64,000 nt of DNA from Deltaproteobacteria bacterium (lineage in GTDB: Bacteria > Desulfobacterota > Desulfomonilia > UBA1062): contig JAHDQN010000004.1 in NCBI GenBank assembly GCA_018433775.1, positions 1 through 64,000 on the forward strand. The letters are read 5' to 3'. A model generated the notes under the pieces. The model was not told the DNA's origin. It was given only the letters and a program-made list of their open reading frames with translations, and did not search any database. Of the stretch, positions 26,739 to 36,646 are shown piece by piece. Made by a program: the position numbers and the translations under genes. Position 1 is the first letter of the stretch. Each line of letters begins with the position of its first letter.

Positions 26739-27905
26739 TCATGCCCTGATCGTATCGCACCTGTCCATGTGCAGACTTTTCACGGGCACCCTTGTTTTCT
26801 GACCTTTCATGAGGTCTTCGATGGTTCCGGCGACTTCTTCCTTGAACCTGTCTCTGCTCCATCCGGAGGCGTGCCTCCGGATGGCATCCGGCTTGAAGAA
26901 GGCCGGATTCTTTTCAAACTGTTCGATGGCTGCAACCAGGGCATCCCTGGACTGCTCTCTGAAGAAGATCCCGGTCGGATTGCCGTGTTCCAGCCCCCGC
27001 ACTGTCTCCAATGCGCCGCCTTTTGCGTATGCGATGACCGGCCTCCCCGATGCCATAGCCTCAAGCGGGGTGATGCCGAAATCCTCCTCCCCCGGAAAGA
27101 CAAAGGCCTTGCAGCGGGAGTAGAGATCGGACAATGCGTCGTCTTGAGCCCAGCCGAGAAACTCGACCGTAGGGCCCGCCATTTTTCTGAGAATCGCTTC
27201 GTCCGGGCCTGTGCCCACTATCTTGAGAGGCAGTCCCAGCTGATTGAAGGCCTCTATGGCCAGGTCGACCTTTTTGTAGGAAACAAGGGCGGAGACGATC
27301 AGGTAATAGTCGTCTGTCTTGTCGGATATCCTGAACCTGTCGAGATCGACCGGGGGATAGATCACCGAGGCCTCTCTCCGATAATACTTCTCGATCCGGC
27401 GGACGACATGGTTCGAGTTGGCGATGAAATGATCCACCCTGGCCGACGAAACGACATCCCATGTCCTGAGATACGTGGCAAAGAACGAGATGACCTTGTC
27501 CATGATGAAATTTACCCTGTCCTTCCCGAAATAGTCACCGTACATATCCCATACATATCTCATCGGCGAGTGCACGTATGAGACGTGCAGGACATCGGGG
27601 CCCGGGATGACACCCTTTGCGACGCAGTGGCTCGAGCTCAGGACAAGGTCGTAATCTTTCAGGATAAAGCGTTCGATGGCGACCGGGAACAGCGGAAGCA
27701 TATGGCGATAACAACGCTCCTTGTAGGGAGCCCTGTCGATGAAAGAGGTGATGATATTCATCCTCTCGATGGTATCCGAGCATCTTCCCTTTGCGTGGAG
27801 CAGCGTGTAGAGGTCGGCATCGGGGAACAGCTCGCAGAAGCATTCGAGACACTTCTCCCCTCCCCTCATGCCGGTCAGCCAGTCATGGATCAACGCAACT
27901 TTCAT
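26739..27905 (-). CDS. GT4 family glycosyltransferase (WbaZ-like)
   Basis: A 388-residue GT-B retaining enzyme. The N terminus KVALIHDWLTGMRGGEKCLE is typical of WbaZ-like mannosyltransferases. The C-terminal half has the donor-binding EEDFGITPLEAMASGRPVIA (E-x7-E motif) near residues 275-295. The start has an AAGGAA site 6 bases upstream. It acts in the cytoplasm on a lipid-linked precursor. The sugar specificity cannot be read from sequence. Confidence 0.88.
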   Translation of the reverse strand: MKVALIHDWLTGMRGGEKCLECFCELFPDADLYTLLHAKGRCSDTIERMNIITSFIDRAPYKERCYRHMLPLFPVAIERFILKDYDLVLSSSHCVAKGVIPGPDVLHVSYVHSPMRYVWDMYGDYFGKDRVNFIMDKVISFFATYLRTWDVVSSARVDHFIANSNHVVRRIEKYYRREASVIYPPVDLDRFRISDKTDDYYLIVSALVSYKKVDLAIEAFNQLGLPLKIVGTGPDEAILRKMAGPTVEFLGWAQDDALSDLYSRCKAFVFPGEEDFGITPLEAMASGRPVIAYAKGGALETVRGLEHGNPTGIFFREQSRDALVAAIEQFEKNPAFFKPDAIRRHASGWSRDRFKEEVAGTIEDLMKGQKTRVPVKSLHMDRCDTIRA

Positions 27906-28008
27906 AGTGTTCCTTTATATTATAGTAAGTTATGATCGATTTTCTTCAATACTCTGCTTCGTTCCCGCATGGCCTGATGGGTTTGAGATTGGTCAAGCAT
28001 TCAATATG

Positions 28009-29148
28009 TTATCTTGTAGCACAGAATGCTTCAAAAATCTTCATGTGTTTTTCTGCAGATGCCTTCCAGGAGAAACCTGCCGCCCGTACGAAGCCCTTGC
28101 CGACGAGCTCGTTACGGAGAGCATCTTCACCAAGAACCTTGATGATTCCCCGGGCGATATCCTTGGGGTCGTGAGGATCCACATACATCGCGGCATCGCC
28201 GCACACCTCGGGGAGAGAGGCTGACCGGGAGACTACGACAGGTACGCCCGATGCCATGGCCTCAAGAGGAGGAAGGCCGAATCCCTCATAGAAGCTGGGG
28301 AACACGAACAGACAGGCATTCTTGTACAGCCCGTACAGCTCATCGTCCCCGACGAACCCGGTAAACACTACCTGCCGGTCGATCCCCAGATTGGTCACAT
28401 ATTCGTCCAGGTTATCAATGCCATGGATGAAGCTGTCCTTTTTCCCGACGATCACCAGCTTCACATCGGGAAGGGATTTTTGAACCACGGCAAATGCATC
28501 GATGAGCCCGATGACGTTCTTGTGAGGTTTGACGTTTCCGACATAGAGAAGATAGGGGCCTGATGGACCTGCTCCGTCATCACTTTTTCTTTCTGTATCC
28601 CCGAATCCGGCAGGATCCACCCCGTTGTGAATGACCTCTATCTTCTCCGGCCCGATGCCGATGTACTTCACTATCTCGCTTTTTGAAAAGGCCGAGACCG
28701 TAATCACCTTCTCGGAAAGCCGGGCTGCGAGGGGGATGACCGTCCTGGCGTACAGCCTTTCGATAGGGCTCAAGGTGTGTAGATAGGCAAGGTGATAGAC
28801 ATCGTGGACAGTCACGACGCGGTGACGTGCCCTGACCGGGAGGATGGGGATATTGTAGTGGGGAGACCAGAATATATCGCACCGGGGCACCTTCAGAGGG
28901 ACCTCGATCTGCTCGCGCAAGGAGTATATGCCGGCTCCGCACTCAATGATCGTGACTCCTTCCAGGAATCCTTCCAGCTCGTTTACATCGTTTGCCGCAA
29001 ACGCCTCCCGTACCGCCTGTTTCTCCCCCAGGAGGGAGACCCGGTAACTCCCGCTTTCCAGGATATGGGGCAATAATTTCCGGAGATATACGCCGATGCC
29101 GGAGTTCAGGATGGCCCGTGAGTCGATGACCAGCGATATCTTTTTCAT
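28009..29148 (-). CDS. GT4 family glycosyltransferase
   Basis: About 379 residues. GT-B fold with N-terminal MKKISLVIDSRAILNSGIGVYL and a glycine loop, the middle segment LYVGNVKPHKN, and the donor motif PSFYEGFGLPPLEAMASG. The frame is open to 29199, but ATG 29148 overlaps the upstream gene's stop as ATGA and begins the conserved fold, so it is chosen. It is translationally coupled to the GT4 gene at 29145-30272. Confidence 0.88.
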   Translation of the reverse strand: MKKISLVIDSRAILNSGIGVYLRKLLPHILESGSYRVSLLGEKQAVREAFAANDVNELEGFLEGVTIIECGAGIYSLREQIEVPLKVPRCDIFWSPHYNIPILPVRARHRVVTVHDVYHLAYLHTLSPIERLYARTVIPLAARLSEKVITVSAFSKSEIVKYIGIGPEKIEVIHNGVDPAGFGDTERKSDDGAGPSGPYLLYVGNVKPHKNVIGLIDAFAVVQKSLPDVKLVIVGKKDSFIHGIDNLDEYVTNLGIDRQVVFTGFVGDDELYGLYKNACLFVFPSFYEGFGLPPLEAMASGVPVVVSRSASLPEVCGDAAMYVDPHDPKDIARGIIKVLGEDALRNELVGKGFVRAAGFSWKASAEKHMKIFEAFCATR

Positions 29149-30272
29149 CGATCTGCCGCCGTCAGCAAATCGAGCAGCTCTTCCGCCGCCTGCTCCCACG
29201 AAAAGCCCTCCGCCCGGGTGATGCCCCTGACTCTCAGGTCATCATACAGCTCATCCTCTTTTAAGAGCCTTTCCATTGCATGTGTAAGCTGTTTTACACT
29301 GCCCGGGTCGACGAGCAGGGCCGCGTTCCCGGCGATCTCGGGCAGGGACGAGACATTCGAGGTTATGACCGGGCAGCCGCAGGCCATGGCCTCAAGCACG
29401 GGCAGGCCGAAGCCTTCGTAAAGAGAGGGGAAACACAATCCCCGTGCGCCGTTCATGAGCAGGGGAAGGTGCTCATCGGGCACAAACCCGGGAAACAGCA
29501 CCCTGTCCTGAATACGCAGTTCGTTGGCCATCCGCTCCAGATCCGAAGCGCCGTGACCGGTATTCCCTGCCAGGACGAGCATGCACCTGTTCCCCGGTCT
29601 CTTCACGATCTCGGAAAAGGCCCTGACAATGTTCTTCCCGTTCTTCTTCGGGTCCGATATTCCCAGAGACAGAAAGTATGGATCATCTCCATCTCCTATT
29701 CCGTAACGGGAACGGATGTCCCGGATGCCACTGTCGTGCCGGTCCCTTGGATGAAACGCTTCGTTCTTGCCCTCATAGATCACCTTGATCCTGCTCTGGG
29801 GGATCCGGATATGCATGAGGATATCCTGTTTCGTCGCCTTGGACACGGATACGACAGCCGTCGCATTCTTTATGGTACGAGGCAGCAGGAAGCTCCCGAC
29901 AAGCCTGTGCTGGAATCGGGTGACACGGGGGTAGACAATGGGTATGAGGTCATGGACGGTGATCACTGTCCGGCACGGCATGGGGAGAACAGGCCCCAGA
30001 TAATCGGCGGAGTAGAATGCATCCAACCGGTCTTCCCGGGCCAGGGAGGGATAGGACAGCGACCGCAGGATGCCCCGGGAAGTGAGCCTCCTCTGCGAGC
30101 ATCTCCAGTTATCCGGCAAATCAACACTATCGATGTCTTTCCCGGGATACAGGATGAACTCATGATCCCTGGCCTTTTCCCGGGCGGCCATGGACCTGAC
30201 CATCTCAAGCATGTATCTTCCGATGCCGCCCGATCTCACGGACATAACCCTGGCATCGATCCCGATCCTCAA
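29145..30272 (-). CDS. GT4 family glycosyltransferase with TTG start
   Basis: About 375 residues. It begins RIGIDARVMSVRSGGIGRYM, followed by YFLSLGISDPKKNGKN and the donor motif PSLYEGFGLPVLEAMACG. The frame is open to 30326, but the fold begins at a TTG at 30272 that has a CAGGAGA site and overlaps the stop of the flippase gene as TTGA, so the TTG is preferred. The next gene downstream is coupled by an ATGA overlap, so flippase and both GT4 genes form one translational unit. Confidence 0.86.
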   Translation of the reverse strand: MRIGIDARVMSVRSGGIGRYMLEMVRSMAAREKARDHEFILYPGKDIDSVDLPDNWRCSQRRLTSRGILRSLSYPSLAREDRLDAFYSADYLGPVLPMPCRTVITVHDLIPIVYPRVTRFQHRLVGSFLLPRTIKNATAVVSVSKATKQDILMHIRIPQSRIKVIYEGKNEAFHPRDRHDSGIRDIRSRYGIGDGDDPYFLSLGISDPKKNGKNIVRAFSEIVKRPGNRCMLVLAGNTGHGASDLERMANELRIQDRVLFPGFVPDEHLPLLMNGARGLCFPSLYEGFGLPVLEAMACGCPVITSNVSSLPEIAGNAALLVDPGSVKQLTHAMERLLKEDELYDDLRVRGITRAEGFSWEQAAEELLDLLTAADR

Positions 30273-31525
30273 GCCTGTCTCCTGCACGTCTTCAGGTGCC
30301 GGATGATGATAAAGCCGGCTATGCACGCTACCGCCGCCTCCGTGATGATCGTTGCCGTCGCAGCGCCTTTTGCTTGCCAGATCGGGATGAATAAGCAGTT
30401 CAATACGATATTGATAATCGCGGCGCTTATGGTAGCAGCCAGGTATCCTCTCTGTTTTCCCAGGATAACCAGGGATTGCGTCATCAGATAACCGGGGTAC
30501 ACCATGACTACGGTAACTGCCAGCAAGCCGAGTATTCCGGCAGATGGCTGAAACTCTGTGCCGAACAGGGTAACCACGATCGGGGTGGACAACGCGGCGA
30601 TGCCGACCCAGACCAGCAGGGATATCAGGAACAGGGCGACAACAGCCTTTTGAATGGTTCTGCAGAAGCCTTGGAAATCATCGGCCCACAGGAGTGAGAG
30701 GCGCGGATACAGGGTGTTGGTCATTATCATAGGAATCAATAGAGATGCCTCAACGATTCGATATGACGCATTATAGAAACCCACCTGCTCGTTCGTGGAA
30801 AGCAGGCCCAGGAGAACGATATCGATCTTGTAATATATAAAGCCGAAGAAACTCACCCCGACAAGAGGCAGTGCCTTGACAGCAAGAGCTTTCACCTCGT
30901 CCGCATAGATCCGCGCGCTCTTGATTACGGGAAAAGCAGGGAGCATCAGCCTTGTCAGCGAGACAGCCACGACTAGCCCGAACAAGGCGGAACAGCAGAA
31001 GGCGGCCCCGCTTGCATAGAGAACATGAACTTCGGAATCGAGCTCCAGGCATCCGATGTACAGGGCGATTAGAACGCCGAGCAGGAAGACCCTCTGGCTC
31101 AGCATTGTCGCCGCTTCGCCATGCATCATGTTTTTTGCACGGAAGACGCAAAAGTAGAAGTCGGTGAAGGAGTTGAGCATGGCCCAGACCACGAGCGATA
31201 CGGCCAGGATAAGGGGAAACTTGAGAACGGGTATCAAGAGCAGGAAGAGCATGCCCCCTGCTATGCAGCCCGCTGCTTTCAGCCACAGCGCCGGCCGAAA
31301 GATCGAATCGTTGTTCACGGACAGCTCTCTCGTCACGATCAGAAGAAGACCGAGATCGAACAAGACCCCGCTGATGATCTGAACGGAAGAAAGGGTGTAG
31401 CCGAAGACGCCATACAGGGCAGGGCCGAGTATCCTCGCGAGGAGCATGTAGACAAAAAACATAAAGCCCTTGCCTCCTATCTGGGCAAGGGCTTGGTAGA
31501 ACATATTCTTTTTTATGGTAACCAC
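30269..31525 (-). CDS. Wzx-like flippase 2
   Basis: A 418-residue MOP-superfamily flippase with about 12 helices; the N-terminal helix and ARILGPALYGVFGYTLS loop are typical. It stops in an overlap with the downstream GT4 gene. It probably serves a repeat unit different from that of flippase 1, or the locus is a composite. The upstream ligase gene is 28 bases away and much more AT-rich. Confidence 0.87.
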   Translation of the reverse strand: MVTIKKNMFYQALAQIGGKGFMFFVYMLLARILGPALYGVFGYTLSSVQIISGVLFDLGLLLIVTRELSVNNDSIFRPALWLKAAGCIAGGMLFLLLIPVLKFPLILAVSLVVWAMLNSFTDFYFCVFRAKNMMHGEAATMLSQRVFLLGVLIALYIGCLELDSEVHVLYASGAAFCCSALFGLVVAVSLTRLMLPAFPVIKSARIYADEVKALAVKALPLVGVSFFGFIYYKIDIVLLGLLSTNEQVGFYNASYRIVEASLLIPMIMTNTLYPRLSLLWADDFQGFCRTIQKAVVALFLISLLVWVGIAALSTPIVVTLFGTEFQPSAGILGLLAVTVVMVYPGYLMTQSLVILGKQRGYLAATISAAIINIVLNCLFIPIWQAKGAATATIITEAAVACIAGFIIIRHLKTCRRQA

Positions 31526-31553
31526 GACTCTACATGCTCACAAGAAACTACTT

Positions 31554-32864
31554 TCAGGCAGCAATTTGTTTATCTTGATGTTCATGGGTATTCTGAAGAA
31601 ACATTTTTTCAGGATCTCTCGTTGTCAGTGCGACCAGCCATGGCGTAAATATCAGCCATATTGTATTATAGGGCACAAAGCAGTCGAAAAGGTGAGAAAC
31701 AAAAAGAGTAATAATCAGATATACTTGCCAGTCCCTCATTGTATTCTTAAACCAGGCTCCCATGAGGACAATAAAGAGGATAAATCCCACAATGCCATGA
31801 TTTACAAGAATATCTCCAAATATATTATGCATATGTATGGTGTCACCATTTACGAACTCATTCCTCATGATATACTGGCTTGCACCAATACCGAAGATCG
31901 GTTTTTCCAAAAATAGCTCTATTCCCCTTTCCCAGATATCTGGTCTATCCTTCAGATTAAAAGCTGATCCCATTTCTAAGACTCTAATGGTTTTCCCCTC
32001 ACCTATTACTGAATCAAGGGAGATTGCATCAGCAAATCTTCTCGCAAGTGGCTTTTGAATATATAAACCAGAAACAAGTATTGCTAAAGTTATCAATAGT
32101 ACTGCAAATACCATAAGATAACTTCTCTTATTTTTTATCAATGAACCTATGAGGAACGATATTCCTACAGTAAACGTTAATAGTGCGTTCCTGCTTGAAG
32201 AAAGAAACATTCCAACCATGCAAAACAGAAGGCTAGATGTGCACAGAAAGCGGTTCACCATATATGGATAGTGCAATGCTACAGACAGTATCGATACGGC
32301 ACATATCGCATTGAAGACAGAAAAAGTATTGGTGTTAGGAAATACTGAGCTTACATATGCATGTTTATATGTGGCCAAACTCTCCTGAGACTTGAACAAC
32401 AATAAGTAATTTTCTATTCTATCATAATAAAAATATTCTAAAATACCCACGGCATTAATAAATATCATTATCAAGAACAACGACGTTAATGTTCCGCTTG
32501 AAACATGTGAATCCTGATAAATTAAGACCAACAGGAAAAATAGAATGCACGATTTTATGCAGAATTTGAGAGAGACAATCCAATATTCGTTATGGATACA
32601 GCTGGTGCTCAATGAAATCAGTATGAAAGCCAAGCCTATGATTATAAGCACTATATGTCTTCGAGTGATTTCACTCAGGTTTAACCGCGAATAGACAGTA
32701 TAGCTTATGGTAGTTATCAAGATAGCGAGATCACCCACACTTAATTTGACAGGGATCTTTCCTTCGAGAAGAGTCATATTGACTTCGGATGAAATTGCAC
32801 CTAGTAGCAAGATGGGCATAATATAGAACCTAAAACCAGGGCCTAATATACAGCTTTTATTCAT
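31554..32864 (-). CDS. O-antigen ligase/polymerase (Wzy_C) family protein, AT-rich
   Basis: A 436-residue protein with about 12 helices and a large periplasmic loop ending in EKPIFGIGASQYIMRNEF and HMHNIFGDILVNHGIVGF, the Wzy_C signature. It either polymerises repeat units or ligates them to lipid A-core. The gene is visibly AT-rich, with some 60-base stretches near 25 percent GC, while its neighbours are far higher, which points to recent transfer. A second Wzy_C protein is at 46299. Confidence 0.85.
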   Translation of the reverse strand: MNKSCILGPGFRFYIMPILLLGAISSEVNMTLLEGKIPVKLSVGDLAILITTISYTVYSRLNLSEITRRHIVLIIIGLAFILISLSTSCIHNEYWIVSLKFCIKSCILFFLLVLIYQDSHVSSGTLTSLFLIMIFINAVGILEYFYYDRIENYLLLFKSQESLATYKHAYVSSVFPNTNTFSVFNAICAVSILSVALHYPYMVNRFLCTSSLLFCMVGMFLSSSRNALLTFTVGISFLIGSLIKNKRSYLMVFAVLLITLAILVSGLYIQKPLARRFADAISLDSVIGEGKTIRVLEMGSAFNLKDRPDIWERGIELFLEKPIFGIGASQYIMRNEFVNGDTIHMHNIFGDILVNHGIVGFILFIVLMGAWFKNTMRDWQVYLIITLFVSHLFDCFVPYNTIWLIFTPWLVALTTRDPEKMFLQNTHEHQDKQIAA

Positions 32865-33101
32865 GAATCCATCCTCATGCTTGCCAATTAAATCTGCATA
32901 AAGCTAACTACCCACTACATCACAGAAGCCATCTCGCCAACGCAAAACTTTAGATTGACAGGGTTCTCGATTGGAGGTGATTATTTCCCCAAGTTCTCCA
33001 GGATTGTATGTTACTATAACTCTTCAGCAAAAATACTTATACCATTCTTGGCTTGTCAGCTTCTTGACATATTCTCAAGAAACATATTGACTGGGATCCC
33101 T

Positions 33102-35066
33102 CTAATGTGTTGTATCCTCGACATAGATCTTCTTATATCCCTCTGCAGGAATAAATTCTTTTGGCATTCCCATCTTCTGAGCATGGGCATCCCAATGGAA
33201 AGCAGGAACAAGCTTGCTCAGCACCTTAATCACAGCTTCATTGTCACTGGCCTCTTTCAGCAGGAGGTTGAACTGTTCAATAGCATCATACAGTACTATC
33301 TCATCGAAGCCGTCCGCGTGGTTGCACACCTTAATTTTTTCATACGCAGTGTCCAGAACCCCTTCACCATCTATCAGCAGTTCTTCATATAACTTTTCAC
33401 CTGTTCGTAGGCCTATGAATTCTAATTTGATATCCCGGTCAGGTACGAGTCCTGCGAGACGTATCATATTCTTGGCCAAGTCCAGTATTTTTACCGGCTC
33501 GCCCATGTCAAGAAGAAACAACTCCCCTCCTTTGCCGATGGAACCGGCCTGGAGAACCAGCATGACGGCCTCAGAGATGGTCATGAAGTAGCGTGTAACT
33601 TCCGGATGAGTGACTGTCACGGGCCCGCCTGAGGCTATCTGCTTTTGAAAAAGAGGGACAACACTTCCATTGCTGCCCAGAACATTACCGAAACGGACTA
33701 CCACAAACCTGGTTCCGTTGCCATTCATTGACTGAACAACCATCTCAGCGACCCGTTTTGTTGTGCCCATCACAGAGGTAGGCCGTACTGCCTTGTCCGT
33801 CGAGATCATAACGAACTTTTCTACATGATATCTGATTGCAACACCAGCCAGTTTGAATGTTCCAATGATGTTGTTATTCACAGCATCGAGGGGTGAGAGT
33901 TCCATCATGGGGACATGCTTGTATGCAGCAGCATGATACACATATTGGGGTTTGTATGCATTAAATATTCTATTCAACCCCCGCCTGCTTCTTACGTCTC
34001 CGATGCATGGGATTATTTTCGTCTGGCCCCCCTTACTCCTAAGCTCCATGTCTATCTGGTATAAAGGGGTCTCAGCGTTATCAAGAAGAATAATCTGTTT
34101 GGGATTGAAGGTAAAAATCTGCCTGGCAAGTTCGGAACCGATTGATCCACCGGCACCAGTAATCAATACGGTTCGGTTCTCTATCTCAGAACGTACCAGC
34201 TGCATATCCAATGATACTGGTTCCCTTTTCAGCAGATCTTCCACTTTAATATCCCGAAGATTATCTGTAATATTATTTTCAATCCATTCCGAAAACGAAG
34301 GGACCACCTTGAAATGAACCCCCAACCCTTCACAAGACTCAATAACAGCGGCTGTTTCTTTGGGTCTCATCGTAATATCTACAATAAGGATATCCTCTAC
34401 CTCATAATAACTTGCCACTTCTGGTATATCTTTCAAAGATCCCATAATGGGTACCCCGTGTATTTTCATACCCTTATTCTTTATATCCATGTCAATAAAA
34501 CCGATCACTTTATAGGTGTATTTTGTAAAATTACGCACTTCTCGTAGCAGATTCTCTGCGAGATGCCCCGTGCCTATAATGAGGACCTTCTTTGCTTCTT
34601 TCTGTGCCTTACAGAAAAAGGATATCTCATGAAAGAATCCCTGATCGCGCTGATAGTATAGCCGGATCATGACCCTTATTCCGCCTATGAGAACTATGGT
34701 TAATATTAAATCTGCAAGCAGGACACCCCTTGACACACCGGAGAAATGATGGAACATGGCAAGGTAGACAACAAATAGCAGTGAACCGGCTACCGATGAC
34801 TTGATGACATTGAGGAGGTCCCGTATACCCACATACCTCCACATGCCCCTGTACAGGTCAAATAAGGCAAAAATGGATATCTTGATCGCAACCAGAGGAA
34901 CAATATTTGTCAATATCTGGTTTCTGACTGCAGAATTGAAGATCCCGTCGAATCTGATCCAATGAGCACTGTAATAAGATATAGTTATAAGCACTATATC
35001 CAATAAGAAGATAGCCCAGAAGTTCTTTTTGAGAATAAAATGCATTCTACTATGCCCGCCGTTCAT
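33102..35066 (-). CDS. FlaA1/WbpM/CapD-type nucleotide-sugar C4/C6 dehydratase
   Basis: A 654-residue protein. Four N-terminal transmembrane helices (to about 135), a first Rossmann domain (GTGHLA at 165-170), then an extended SDR domain with GAGGSIG at 304-310. The active site carries S422 (ISTDKAV) with M433-x3-K437 in place of the usual Y-x3-K, the signature of the FlaA1/WbpM branch that dehydrates UDP-GlcNAc. The product would feed QuiNAc, FucNAc or diamino sugar synthesis. It lies just downstream of the IS481-like remnant and is the only nucleotide-sugar dehydratase in the window. Confidence 0.92.
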   Translation of the reverse strand: MNGGHSRMHFILKKNFWAIFLLDIVLITISYYSAHWIRFDGIFNSAVRNQILTNIVPLVAIKISIFALFDLYRGMWRYVGIRDLLNVIKSSVAGSLLFVVYLAMFHHFSGVSRGVLLADLILTIVLIGGIRVMIRLYYQRDQGFFHEISFFCKAQKEAKKVLIIGTGHLAENLLREVRNFTKYTYKVIGFIDMDIKNKGMKIHGVPIMGSLKDIPEVASYYEVEDILIVDITMRPKETAAVIESCEGLGVHFKVVPSFSEWIENNITDNLRDIKVEDLLKREPVSLDMQLVRSEIENRTVLITGAGGSIGSELARQIFTFNPKQIILLDNAETPLYQIDMELRSKGGQTKIIPCIGDVRSRRGLNRIFNAYKPQYVYHAAAYKHVPMMELSPLDAVNNNIIGTFKLAGVAIRYHVEKFVMISTDKAVRPTSVMGTTKRVAEMVVQSMNGNGTRFVVVRFGNVLGSNGSVVPLFQKQIASGGPVTVTHPEVTRYFMTISEAVMLVLQAGSIGKGGELFLLDMGEPVKILDLAKNMIRLAGLVPDRDIKLEFIGLRTGEKLYEELLIDGEGVLDTAYEKIKVCNHADGFDEIVLYDAIEQFNLLLKEASDNEAVIKVLSKLVPAFHWDAHAQKMGMPKEFIPAEGYKKIYVEDTTH

Positions 35067-35240
35067 TTCATGATCTAATACATAGCGTAAGTGATGGGAT
35101 AAACATAAAATATAATACTCAATTCATATTCATTATCAAGCACAGAATCAAGCACAGAGTTGATTGAAACGATATAAACTATATTAGTCACGATCTGATC
35201 GGACAGTAAGTGATTGCCAGTAAGTGGTAGTCATGGTTAA

Positions 35241-35256
35241 CCTTTCTGAAGTTCTG
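35241..35256 (+). repeat. Left inner inverted repeat of the IS481-like element
   Basis: The word CCTTTCTGAAGTTCTG is an exact inverse copy of 36388-36403. It lies 29 bases before the transposase ATG. Confidence 0.75.
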
Positions 35257-35284
35257 CGAAAACTCAAAGAAAGGAGAATGAACC

Positions 35285-36375
35285 ATGACTACCGATCAGA
35301 AGCTTATCTTCAAACAAGTTTGGATTGCTAGATTTAGCCAGCTACCTCAAGAACGTCTCTTAAGGCATACTTAGGTGATGGGCTACAGCAGAGGCACGTT
35401 TTACCGGGTGAAGAATGCGTACGAGGAGGGAGGAATGGAAGCCCTCATAGAGAAGACCAAGCGTGTTCCGAACCTCAAGAATCGCATACCGGAAGATGTC
35501 GAGGCAGCGATTCTGGAACTCACCCTTTAAGAACCCTGCCCTGGGGCAGAAGCGGGTGAGTGATGAGCTCAGGAGACGAGGGATCTTCGTATCGGCCGCC
35601 GGCGTTCGCTGGTATGGCTCAGGCATAACCTGGAAGTCTTTCAGAAGCGTCTGAAGGCCTTGGAAGTGCACGTGGCGAAGACCGGCTCTGTGCTTACCGA
35701 GAACCAGCTCAAGGCCATGGAGAAAGCCCAGGAGGAAAAGATTGCCATTGGCGAGATCGAGACCGAGCACGTAGGCTATCTGGGAGCCCAGGACACCTAC
35801 TACGTGGGCAATATCAAAAGCGTGGGACGCATCTACCAGCAGACCTTCATCGATACGTACTCTTCTGTGGCCCTGGCCAAGCTCTATACCAGCAAGCATC
35901 CCATCAATTCAGCTGATTTCCTAAATGACCGGGTTGTGCCGTTCTTCGATGAGAAGGGCGTTGCCTGCTTGAGGATCCTGACAGACAGGGGCACGGAATA
36001 CTGCGGCAATCCCACGACTCATGAGTTCCAGCTCTTTCTTGCTCTTTAATGACATCGAGCATACGAGAACAAAAGCACGGTCTCCTTAAGACCAACGGGA
36101 TCTGCGAGCGCTTTCACAAGACCATCAAGGACGAGTTCTACAGCATCGCCTTTAGAAGAAAGATTTATCTCAACCTCGAAGAGCTCCAGAAAGACCTGGA
36201 TCTATGGCTCTACAAGTACAACAACCAGAGGACCCATCAGGGGAAGCGCTGCCAGGGGAGAACACCCATGGACACATTCAAAGATAACCTTCCCATGGCG
36301 AAAGAAAAGTGTATCGGGTATATGGATGAGGGGCATGTCGATGGCTCTTTTATCGATGACCATCTGACAGCTTAA
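35285..36375 (+). pseudogene. IS481-like DDE transposase, frameshifted
   Basis: Starting at ATG 35285 the frame meets a TAG at codon 30 (35372) and a TAA at 35528. It then shifts near 35530, near 35625, and again near 36045-36085, before ending at 36375. Joined together, the pieces give an N-terminal helix-turn-helix (YSRGTFYRVKNAYEEGG) and an rve catalytic domain with FIDTYS (first D), LTDRGTEYCG (second D) and NGICERFHKT (E). At least four lesions make it inactive. Confidence 0.85.
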
Positions 36376-36387
36376 GATCTGACCAGA

Positions 36388-36403
36388 CAGAACTTCAGAA
36401 AGG
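36388..36403 (+). repeat. Right inner inverted repeat of the IS481-like element
   Basis: CAGAACTTCAGAAAGG, the exact reverse complement of 35241-35256, located 13 bases after the transposase stop. Confidence 0.75.
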
Positions 36404-36646
36404 CGACCAACTGTCAGATCGGGTCTTAGCTACTACACATGATGCTCGGATCAAACTGAAAAGACTATACCCGCAATATCATAACTGACAATGAACTTGT
36501 CGCTTCCCTCATCTGGCTGAATTGATGACAGACCCTAATACACATGACTATTCCAAGCACTTCCACATAAAAATCGTCCATGGTTTTCTTTGCTAGCGTT
36601 TTGTGTCCTAGTAAGCGGCATTCTTCAACAATAACCAATCATCTCA

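Larger units (their letters stand above)
35184..36438 (+). mobile_element. Degenerate IS481-like insertion sequence
   Basis: About 1.25 kb. The terminal regions are imperfect inverted repeats: at the right end the inverse strand reads TGTAGTAGCTAAGACCCGAT, and the left end has a related CGATCTGA-GGACAGT pattern. The exactly repeated inner word CCTTTCTGAAGTTCTG lies at 35241-35256 and, inverted, at 36388-36403. Inside is a frameshifted transposase pseudogene. It separates the FlaA1-like gene from the E1-beta gene. Target duplications could not be set by eye. Confidence 0.78.
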
